Shown in pieces: positions 57,565-64,000 of a stretch of DNA of 64,000 nucleotides. The position numbers were made by a program, and so were the translations under genes. The stretch is from Brevibacillus sp051967035 (GTDB taxonomy: Bacteria > Bacillota > Bacilli > Brevibacillales > Brevibacillaceae). Location: positions 74,919 to 138,918 of the forward strand of contig NZ_JBQCKK010000010.1 in NCBI RefSeq assembly GCF_051967035.1, in the 5' to 3' direction. Under the pieces are notes generated by a model. It searched no databases. It had not been told where the DNA came from and saw only the letters and a list, made by a program, of their open reading frames with translations. The stretch's first letter is position 1. The number at the start of each line of letters is the position of its first letter.

Positions 57565-57593
57565 AAAGGAAAAAGCCCACCGCTTTTTCCTTT
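57565..57593 (+). terminator. Intrinsic terminator after the DUF6143-like gene
   Basis: AAAGGAAAAAGC, loop CCACC, GCTTTTTCCTTT: a perfect 12-bp stem 8 bp past the stop, with the T-run in the 3' arm. Confidence 0.7.
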
Positions 57594-57700
57594 ACATAAT
57601 AGCCGCCTTCTTCTTTGACCAAACGAAAATGAAAAAGCGAAGACAGGCGCGGATCGCACCGTCTTCGCTATCGACTTCACTATATTTCTACAGGCCCATG

Positions 57701-57729
57701 TTGAAAATCCAATTCCCCTCTGTTACAAT
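57701..57729 (+). promoter_or_regulatory. Sigma-A promoter of helD
   Basis: TTGAAA, 17-bp spacer, TACAAT. The -10 lies within an imperfect inverted repeat CCAATTCC...GGAAATTGG (57709-57737), which could be an operator. A further TATAAT (about 57770) lies closer to the gene without a good -35. Confidence 0.65.
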
Positions 57730-57853
57730 GGAAATTGGTCTTTTGGTTTCTATATCCGATACGTTCACTATAATCCCAATTTAATAGTAACACATTGGAT
57801 TCCATTTGTCAAACCTGAAGATCAAAAATGGGGAATGAAAAAGGAGCGGTACC

Positions 57854-60220
57854 ATGAGCGCTACTGAGCAAGACAGGCAAAACGAGCAACAACGGGTTGA
57901 GACGGTCATCGCAGAAATCAGCAGGCGGATTTCCACGCTCAAGGAGCAGGTGCAAGGCGTGAGCGAAGAGATCGTCGGAATCCGCAAGCATTTTTGGGAC
58001 GACGTGACAGTCAACTTCGCGGATGCCACCGAGGCGATCGAAACTTACGTCAGCATCAAGCAGCAAGCTGAAGTGTTGTCGGAGCGGGAACGCAGCCATC
58101 GTCATGTCCAGCATCAGTTGCGTACCATGCAGCGATTGTTGCACGCTCCCTATTTTGGCCGGATTGATTTTCGCGAAGAAACCGAGCCCCACTCCGAGCG
58201 CATTTATTTAGGCATCGCGTCGCTATTGGACCAAAACGACGAGCATTTTCTCGTCTACGACTGGCGCGCGCCGATTTCCAGCCTGTACTACGACTATTCG
58301 CCAGGCCCCGCCCAGTACGATACGCCAAGCGGAGTCGTTTCCGGCGAGATTACGTGCAAGCGGCAATACATCATTCGCGACGGCAAGCTGCTCCACATGT
58401 TCGATACAGGCGTGACGATTGGCGACGAGCTTTTGCAGGAAGTGTTGGGCAAGCAAGCCGACTCGCACATGCGCAGCATCGTCGCTACGATCCAGCGCGA
58501 CCAGAACCGGATCATCCGCAACGAAAAAAGCCGACTGCTGATCGTCTCCGGGGCGGCCGGCAGCGGCAAAACGTCTGCGGCGCTACAGCGCGTCGCCTAT
58601 TTGCTCTATCGCTACCGCAAGACGCTGACTGCGGACCAGATTGTCCTGTTCTCCCCCAATTCGCTGTTCAACAGCTACATCTCGACGGTTTTGCCGGAGC
58701 TGGGCGAGGAAAACATGCAGCAGACGACCTTCCAGGAGTATGCGGAGCATCGGCTTGGCGATGTTTTTCGCCTGGAAAACCCGCTGGAGCAGATGGAGTA
58801 CGTGCTGACGGCAAACGACCAACCGGAGTACGAGGCGCGGCTGGCCGCCATCCGCTTCAAATCGTCCGCGCTGTTTTTGCAGGCCATGGATCGGTACGCC
58901 AATCGGCTGATGCAGGCCGGGATTGTGTTTCGTCCGATCGTATTTCGCAACCGGACGCTTCTCTCCGCCGCGCACATCCACGAGCTGTTTTATGCGCTGG
59001 ACCCCTCTCTGCCGATTCCAAACCGGATGAACCTGGTAGCCCGAGCCTTGCTGGCAGAACTCAAGCAGCTGGAGCGGCGTGAACGGACGCAGCCGTGGGT
59101 CGAGGACGAAATGGAAATGCTCGACAAAGACGCATTCGCGGCCGCCTACCAGCAGATGCGACGCAAACAACAGTTTCGCGAGGACTCGTTCGACGACTTT
59201 GACCGCGAGCAGGAGCTGTTGGCAAAACGGATCGTCAACCAGCATTTTCAGCCGATTCGCGACTTTGTTGCCGCGCTGCAATTCATAGATACGAAGGCCA
59301 CTTACGAGCAGCTGTATGCCGATCCTCAGTTACTCAGTCAACTGCTGCCGGACGAACAAAGCCACATTCCGGAGACGTGGCCCGCGATCTGCGCCTTGAC
59401 GCTTGGGCAACTCGAACAGGCACAGCTGGCCCAGGAAGACATTCCGCCCTACCTGTACTTGCGGGAGCGGCTGGAAGGCCGACAGACGAACAACCTCGTT
59501 CGCCATGTTTTCCTTGATGAAGCCCAGGATTACTCCGCCTTCCAGTTCGCGCTCATCAAGAGCCTGTTTCCGCGCGCCAAAATGACGGTGCTCGGCGACT
59601 GGAACCAGGCCATTTACGCGCACGCATCCCACAACGAAAGCTTTGATACCGTCGCGTCCCTGTTTGACCCGCAAGAGACGGAGACGTTCGTCCTGACCAA
59701 AAGCTATCGTTCTACCTTGCCTATTGTGCAGTTTACGCGGCAGCTGGTGGCGGGCGGCGAGCAGATCGAGCCGTTCAATCGGGCTGGTCTGCTCCCTACG
59801 GTAACCAAGGTCCGCAGCCTCGCTGAGCAAACGGAGCAGATTGAGGCTTGTATCCAAAAGCTGGCGGCCAACGGACACAAGACGATTGCCGTCATCACCA
59901 AAACGGCAGCAGAAGCCGAACAAGCCTACGAAAGGCTTGTCAAGCGCTTGCCGATCCGGCTGATTACGACTTCGACCTTGTCCTACGATACCGGCTGTCT
60001 CGTCATCCCGGCCTACCTGGCAAAAGGAGTCGAATTCGACGCGGTCATCATTTTCGACGCGTCCAGCGCAAGCTACAGCCAGGAAAGCGAGCGCAAACTG
60101 TTTTACACAGCCTGCACGCGGGCCATGCACGAGTTGCACCTGTACTACCTCCAGGAAAAAACGCCTTTTCTTGAGGCTGTATCCGCCGATAGCTACCGGC
60201 ATCGTCAGACGGACCACTAA
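57854..60220 (+). CDS. helD: HelD, RNA-polymerase-associated UvrD-like helicase
   Basis: A 788-residue superfamily-1 ATPase. HelD removes stalled RNA polymerase from DNA and recycles it in Bacillus. The N-terminal coiled coil (RRISTLKEQVQGVSEEIVG) is the arm that enters the secondary channel. Then come YFGRIDFREE, YLGIASL and VYDWRAPISSLYYDY, typical of HelD, Walker A LIVSGAAGSGKTSAALQRV, Walker B region HVFLDEAQDYSAFQFALIK, the motif GDWNQAIYAH and the C-terminal motifs TKSYRSTLPIV and LFYTACTRAMHEL. The ATG follows AAAAGGAGCGG. A good sigma-A promoter lies 125 bp upstream. Confidence 0.9.
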   Translation: MSATEQDRQNEQQRVETVIAEISRRISTLKEQVQGVSEEIVGIRKHFWDDVTVNFADATEAIETYVSIKQQAEVLSERERSHRHVQHQLRTMQRLLHAPYFGRIDFREETEPHSERIYLGIASLLDQNDEHFLVYDWRAPISSLYYDYSPGPAQYDTPSGVVSGEITCKRQYIIRDGKLLHMFDTGVTIGDELLQEVLGKQADSHMRSIVATIQRDQNRIIRNEKSRLLIVSGAAGSGKTSAALQRVAYLLYRYRKTLTADQIVLFSPNSLFNSYISTVLPELGEENMQQTTFQEYAEHRLGDVFRLENPLEQMEYVLTANDQPEYEARLAAIRFKSSALFLQAMDRYANRLMQAGIVFRPIVFRNRTLLSAAHIHELFYALDPSLPIPNRMNLVARALLAELKQLERRERTQPWVEDEMEMLDKDAFAAAYQQMRRKQQFREDSFDDFDREQELLAKRIVNQHFQPIRDFVAALQFIDTKATYEQLYADPQLLSQLLPDEQSHIPETWPAICALTLGQLEQAQLAQEDIPPYLYLRERLEGRQTNNLVRHVFLDEAQDYSAFQFALIKSLFPRAKMTVLGDWNQAIYAHASHNESFDTVASLFDPQETETFVLTKSYRSTLPIVQFTRQLVAGGEQIEPFNRAGLLPTVTKVRSLAEQTEQIEACIQKLAANGHKTIAVITKTAAEAEQAYERLVKRLPIRLITTSTLSYDTGCLVIPAYLAKGVEFDAVIIFDASSASYSQESERKLFYTACTRAMHELHLYYLQEKTPFLEAVSADSYRHRQTDH

Positions 60221-60228
60221 CAAATGCG

Positions 60229-60267
60229 CAAGACCCGGCTGCGCTCTTTGCGCCTAGTCGGGCCTTG
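60229..60267 (+). terminator. Terminator-like hairpin between helD and doxX
   Basis: CAAGACCCG and CGGGCCTTG pair with one mismatch around a 21-nt loop, followed by CTTTTG on the plus strand. The convergent doxX stop codon lies in the loop region. Confidence 0.5.
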
Positions 60268-60610
60268 CTTTTGTCTGTTTGAGGCCGACACAAATCGTCA
60301 CCGCAAGTAAAATCAGGTCCAGCTCGTATCCCCCGATAAACCCTTGCTTCCACTTCACGGTCACAATCGCTCCTGTCATAACCCCTGCGAGCCACCAGGC
60401 GGCATATTTTTCCCCGATGCCGAGCAGAAAGGCAAGCCCGCCGACCAGCTCGATCCCGAGCACCAGATAGGCGAGCCACCACGGCAAGCCGAGAGCGCCA
60501 AACATGTGGGTGACAGCGCCCATCCCCTTTTGCAGCTTCGCCAGTCCGTGCAGCAAAAACAGCAAGCCTGTCGCCATCCGCAGGACCGTGAACGCTTTTT
60601 CGTAGGCCAT
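60254..60610 (-). CDS. DoxX family membrane protein
   Basis: A 118-residue protein with four membrane helices (ATGLLFLLHGLAKLQKGMG, WWLAYLVLGIELVGGLAFL, AAWWLAGVMTGAIVTVKWK, LDLILLAVTICVGLKQTKA). The LFLLHGLAKL and GIELVGGLAFLLG pattern is that of the DoxX family, whose members are linked with redox or thiosulfate metabolism in various bacteria. A specific role cannot be given. The ATG at 60610 follows AGAGGGGGGACACGG. Confidence 0.85.
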   Translation of the reverse strand: MAYEKAFTVLRMATGLLFLLHGLAKLQKGMGAVTHMFGALGLPWWLAYLVLGIELVGGLAFLLGIGEKYAAWWLAGVMTGAIVTVKWKQGFIGGYELDLILLAVTICVGLKQTKARPD

Positions 60611-60702
60611 CGCCGTGTCCCCCCTCTCTTCCCTACCATATGCCGGACGCTGGACAATCAGTCGCTCGCTTTTTCCATGTAGCCCTTACAAACGAACACG
60701 CA

Positions 60703-60757
60703 AACAGGGCTGGCGCGGCCCGCAGCATGTGCACTGACGGCCAGCACAAGCCCTGTT
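60703..60757 (-). terminator. Terminator-like hairpin behind the YfhP-like gene
   Basis: AACAGGGCT and AGCCCTGTT form a 9-bp stem that can extend inward through GCGCGGCC/GGCC-type pairs. The minus strand then reads TTTGCG. It lies 9 bp past the stop. Confidence 0.5.
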
Positions 60758-60765
60758 GGTTCGGC

Positions 60766-61728
60766 TTAGACAAAAGGCGGGTCCCAGGCTTTTTTGCGCC
60801 AGCCAAGCCGATACTCCACGACGTTCAGCTCGCGATCCAGCACGACATCGACGCCAAACGGCAGCTTCCGGTCGTACCAGAAGCGCACGTCGCTCCAGGT
60901 GACCTCGTAGCCGTCCTGCCGTTCCTTCCAGGTGACATGGATTCGTTGGGCGAAACCGAGAAAAGCCCGCACGCCGTCCACACCAACAGTCGCCTGGATA
61001 ATCTCATCGCGGCGCTGTTTGGGATAGACGTCTTCCAAGCACACATGATCGTACTCGATTCTTCCGGTATAAAATCGCTGTTCGGCCTCGATTACAAATC
61101 GCCAGCGATACGGATGAAAGCTGGGCAAAACGTGACAAACACCGTCTGTGTGCAAGGCGCTTTTCACCCGTTTGACCTGGCGCTGGTGCTGCCAGGCACG
61201 CATGCCGATGTACGCAAAGGTCATCGCGTAGACGGCTGGGAACAGCACTGCGGCTTCTCCGTCGAAGCCGATCCACCAAACAGCCGCCGCCAAGTGGAGC
61301 GCGAACAAAAACGGCTCGAAAATCGCCAGTACGTCAAGATGTACCCAACGTCGACTGAACGGCCGGTTGCATTGTACGCCGTACGCGTTCAGCATGTCGA
61401 GGAAGACGTGCAGCACGACAGCCAATAGCGTCCAGCCGTACAACATGCCCCCATGTTCCATCTGCCCAAAGCCCCAGGCAATGGGAAGCGAGATGATGAG
61501 CGGCCAGAGAAACAAGGCGGGAATCGAATGAGTGATCCCCCGATGAAAACGGATGTAAAAAGAGATGCCGCGAAGTCTTGCCACCGTGTCAAAATCAGGG
61601 GCGTGAGAGCCGACTACCGTTGCGAGCATGACCGCTTGCGCCAATGCCGGATCGTGCGCAACGGCAGGAGTGAGTTGGGCCAGGCCCGCGAGCGTGACCC
61701 CGAACAACAGATGACTGGCAGTGTCCAT
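60766..61728 (-). CDS. YfhP-like metal-dependent hydrolase (membrane, DUF457/YdjM type)
   Basis: A 320-residue membrane protein. The N-terminal half has the YdjM/LexA-binding-hydrolase-like pattern with possible metal ligands: MDTASHLLFGVTLAGLAQL, VVGSHAPDFDTVARLRG, FYIRFHRGITHSIPALFLW and VVLHVFLDMLNAYGVQC. Several helices follow, and then a soluble C-terminal part of about 130 residues (RFVIEAEQRFYTGRIEYDH, KLPFGVDVVLDRELNVVEY). This arrangement and length are those of Bacillus YfhP. The biological role is unknown. The ATG at 61728 follows AGGGAGGGATCATC. Confidence 0.8.
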   Translation of the reverse strand: MDTASHLLFGVTLAGLAQLTPAVAHDPALAQAVMLATVVGSHAPDFDTVARLRGISFYIRFHRGITHSIPALFLWPLIISLPIAWGFGQMEHGGMLYGWTLLAVVLHVFLDMLNAYGVQCNRPFSRRWVHLDVLAIFEPFLFALHLAAAVWWIGFDGEAAVLFPAVYAMTFAYIGMRAWQHQRQVKRVKSALHTDGVCHVLPSFHPYRWRFVIEAEQRFYTGRIEYDHVCLEDVYPKQRRDEIIQATVGVDGVRAFLGFAQRIHVTWKERQDGYEVTWSDVRFWYDRKLPFGVDVVLDRELNVVEYRLGWRKKAWDPPFV

Positions 61729-61944
61729 GATGATCCCTCCCTTTGCCTGCGATCCCTTCTCTTTTACTGTACAAAACGAACAGCGAGATTTTCGTAAAGC
61801 GCAGGTAAACGTTATCGGAAGCTTTTCAAGAGCAGCTTTACAAAATCTCCACGAATCGAGCCAAAACGTCCCTGTCTATTGGGACGTCTATTGGATCGCA
61901 CGCAAGCGGGCAGCGCTCCCTCCGAACACACAGCGAGGCGTTCT

Positions 61945-61983
61945 CGAAAAAAAGCAGCCTGTCACCGAAGCGACAGACTGCTT
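61945..61983 (-). terminator. Intrinsic terminator of the pepF gene
   Basis: Minus strand: AAGCAGTCTGTC, loop, GACAGGCTGCTT, then TTTTTTTCG; one mismatch in a 12-bp stem. It lies 30 bp past the stop. Confidence 0.8.
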
Positions 61984-62012
61984 TCTCATTCTCATGCGCG
62001 TATCCTGCTTGT

Positions 62013-63793
62013 TTACGTCAGACGCAAGAATTCGTCGATGTCGGCCACAGCCAGATCGACTGCTTTTTGCCAGAACTCGACCGTCGTCATGTCTTCGCCC
62101 AGATGCTTCTTCGCCAAATCTTCGACCATCAGGCGGCCCGTATCCCGCAGAAGCGCATCGTATTTCGCCGCAAAGCTCGCGCCTTCCTCCAGCGCCCGCG
62201 CATACACGCTCAAGCTGAACAAGTAGCCGAAGGTGTAGGGGAAGTTGTAAAACGGATAGGTCGTGATATAAAAATGCAGCTTGGACGCCCAGAAATGCGG
62301 CTCGTATTCCGCCAGGGCACCTTGGAACGCGGTCTTTTGCGCCTCTTCCATGAGGCGGTCCAGCTCGGCTGCGCTCACCAGACCTTTTTTGCGCTGCTCG
62401 TAGAAGTTCTTCTCGAACAGGAAGCGCGCGTGAATGTTCATGAAGAACGCGACGACAGATTGCAGCTTGTCTTCGAGCAACACGAGGCGCTCCTCGTCAT
62501 TGGCCGCATTTTTCACCGCAGCGTCCGCGAGAATCATCTCGGCAAACGTCGAGGCGGTTTCCGCTACGTTCATCGCGTAGTTTTGGGCGAGCGGCGGCAA
62601 ATCCCACATCACTTGCTGATGGTACGCGTGTCCCAGCTCGTGCGCGAGCGTGGAGACATTGCTTGCGTTTCCGGCGTACGTCATGAAGATGCGCGACTGC
62701 TTGCTCACAGGAAAGCTCGTGCAGAAGCCTCCCGGACGTTTTCCCGGGCGATCCTCCGCCTCGATCCAGCCTTCCTCAAACGCTTTTTTGGCAAACTGCG
62801 CCATGCTCGGATTGAATCGGTTGAAATGCTCGACGATCAAGGCCGCTGCCTCTTCGTACGATACTTTTTTGTGGACGCTTCCCACCGGAGCGGATACGTC
62901 GGACCAGCTCAGCTTGTCGATGCCAAGCAGCTTGGCCTTGCGCTCCAGATAGGCAACGAGGCGGTCTTTGCGATTGTCGATGGCTTGCCACATCGCCTCA
63001 AGCGTTTTTTCCTGCATCCGGCCGATGTCGAGCGGCTCGCGCAGCACGGAATCCCAGCCACGGTGGCGGTACAAGGCCAGACGAAAGCCGCCCAGGTGAT
63101 TCAGTGCTTGGGCGCACAGCTCGGTTTCCTTGCCCCAGGCTTCTTTCCATTTGGCAAACACCTGATTGCGGACGGCGCGATCCGGATGGCTCATCAGGTT
63201 GGAGGCTTGCCCGACAGACAGCTGCTTCGTCTCCCCGTCCAGCTCTACCTCAATCGTCATGCGGCCCACCACGGCGTTGTACAAGTCCTGCCAGGCGTGG
63301 TATCCATCCACAGCCAGGTCGCTCGCCAATACTTCCTGCTCAGGCGGCAGCTTTTCCTGGGCACGGCGGCGGCGCTCGTTCAGCACGAAAGCGAGCGGCT
63401 GCATCTCCCGATCCGCCAGCAAGCTGTTCCATGCCGCCTCGTCGATGCGCAGCAGTTGTTCATCCCAGCGTGTCAACACGGCGCCAAAGGCAGCCGAGAT
63501 CGTTTTCACCCGTCCGCCGAGCAGCTTGGCCGGTTCATCCTTCACGTTTTGCGCGGTCAGGCAAGAGATGAACGCCCCCGCTTGTCTTATCCGCACCGCG
63601 ATGCTCTGCACCTCGGACACGAGCTCCATAAACGGCGCCTTTCCTCCAGGGCGAGTGCCGCCTCTTCTACGCGGGCTTTTACTTGCGCAATGTCTTTTTC
63701 CAACTGTTCCAGAAATGCCAGAAACGCGCTTGATTCGCTTCCACCGGGAAATAGTACATCCAAATCCCAGCGCTGCGGCAATGTGTTCGTCAT
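62013..63793 (-). pseudogene. pepF: Oligoendopeptidase F family (M3) gene with single-base frameshift
   Basis: The frame from ATG 63793 (behind GAGGAGGGGG) encodes a normal M3B N terminus: TNTLPQRWDLDVLFPGGSE, SAFLAFLEQLEKDIAQVKA, RVEEAALALEE. At 63640-63642 an AAA run is one base too short, and the frame goes off into RRRLWSSCPRC. In the next frame the protein continues as APFMELVSEVQSIAVRIRQ through about 538 more residues, with the zinc motif TLAHELGHAYHQQV, DRPGKRPGGFCTSFPVSKQ and YTFGYLFSLSVYARALEEG. Restoring one A gives a 593-residue protein of normal length. The start at ATG 63629 would give a product without the N-terminal domain. Sequencing error, true mutation or slippage are all possible. 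Confidence 0.8.
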
Positions 63794-63927
63794 AAGTACC
63801 CCCTCCTCAACAACTCTTGATAAAATAAATTCTATAAGAAAGCAGGCGGTTCCTTCTAGTTTATGCAGTTCGCCCGTATTGCCAGTCATCGACGTGCCAT
63901 CCGCCATCCGCAAAGCCAACAACAGTC

Positions 63928-64000
63928 ATAACCACCGGCTTAGCCGGTGGCTTCCATTAGCCCTATAAGGGCATGTTACAAGCAAGCGCCTCAAAGGCGC
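63928..64000. mobile_element. Probable end of an IS200/IS605-type element (hairpin array)
   Basis: Three hairpins lie in a row up to the window edge: CCACCGGC-tta-GCCGGTGG (63932-63950), GCCCT-ata-AGGGC (63960-63972) and GCGCC-tcaaa-GGCGC (63986-64000). A CCACCGGCTTAGCCGGTGG hairpin and short subterminal hairpins are typical of ends of IS200/IS605 elements, which carry tnpA and/or tnpB and no terminal inverted repeats. No transposase is inside the window, so family and orientation are not proven. Confidence 0.55.

Overview
The window looks like chromosomal DNA of a high-GC, spore-forming, aerobic Gram-positive rod of the Paenibacillaceae, most likely Brevibacillus. The evidence is strong AGGAGG ribosome sites, frequent TTG/GTG starts, SpoVR, S-layer-homology and copper-amine-oxidase-type wall domains, an aa3-type quinol oxidase, and Bacillus-like dct, kht, gln and qox gene sets. 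No rRNA, tRNA, CRISPR array or complete insertion element was recognised. The genus is inference from protein character, not from a marker gene.

Layout. 1-7.5 kb: C4-dicarboxylate sensing and uptake (DctR fragment, DctS, DctB, carrier DctP), interrupted by an unrelated OmpR-type two-component pair and an acidic exported protein. 7.5-9.8 kb: a small coiled-coil protein and the KhtTU K+/H+ antiporter. 9.8-29.7 kb: a complete anaerobic-type cobalamin operon of 20 genes on the minus strand. It is read from one promoter through a cobalamin riboswitch with its own intrinsic terminator and ends in a terminator behind sirC. Most genes overlap by 4 nt. 29.9-32.7 kb: wall-type exported proteins and a 2-Cys peroxiredoxin. 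33-36.5 kb: nosDLYF, the copper-site maturation set of nitrous oxide reductase, without nosZ in view. 36.6-42 kb: glutamine two-component system GlnKL beside the glnQHMP ABC transporter. 42-45.3 kb: an internally deleted UPF0316 pseudogene, a DUF3817 protein, an MFS exporter and a half-size flavoprotein. 45.4-49.3 kb: quinol oxidase qoxABCD. 49.8-57.6 kb: small membrane proteins, TerC, hydroxyacyl-CoA dehydrogenase, SpoVR and a low-GC orphan gene. 57.8-64 kb: HelD, DoxX, a YfhP-like membrane protein, an oligoendopeptidase F gene broken by one base, and the hairpin-rich end of a probable IS200/IS605-type element at the right edge.

How it works together. The cobalamin operon encodes the route from uroporphyrinogen III (CobA, SirC, CbiX) through the corrin ring enzymes (CbiL, H, F, G, D, J, E/T, C), amidation and adenosylation (CbiA, CobO, CbiP), side-chain attachment (CobD, CbiB) and lower-loop assembly (CobU, CobT, CobS, CobC), with feedback by adenosylcobalamin. 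The dct and gln blocks are sensor-plus-transporter modules.

Unusual points: two genes (dctS, nosD) appear to start at CTG; several stop codons lie inside terminator hairpins; two broken genes can be reconstructed; and there are candidate unannotated regulatory elements, including a plus-oriented terminator with no gene, 11-bp phased repeats before a 70-aa membrane protein, and repeats in the cob leader. No wholly new multi-gene system could be supported.
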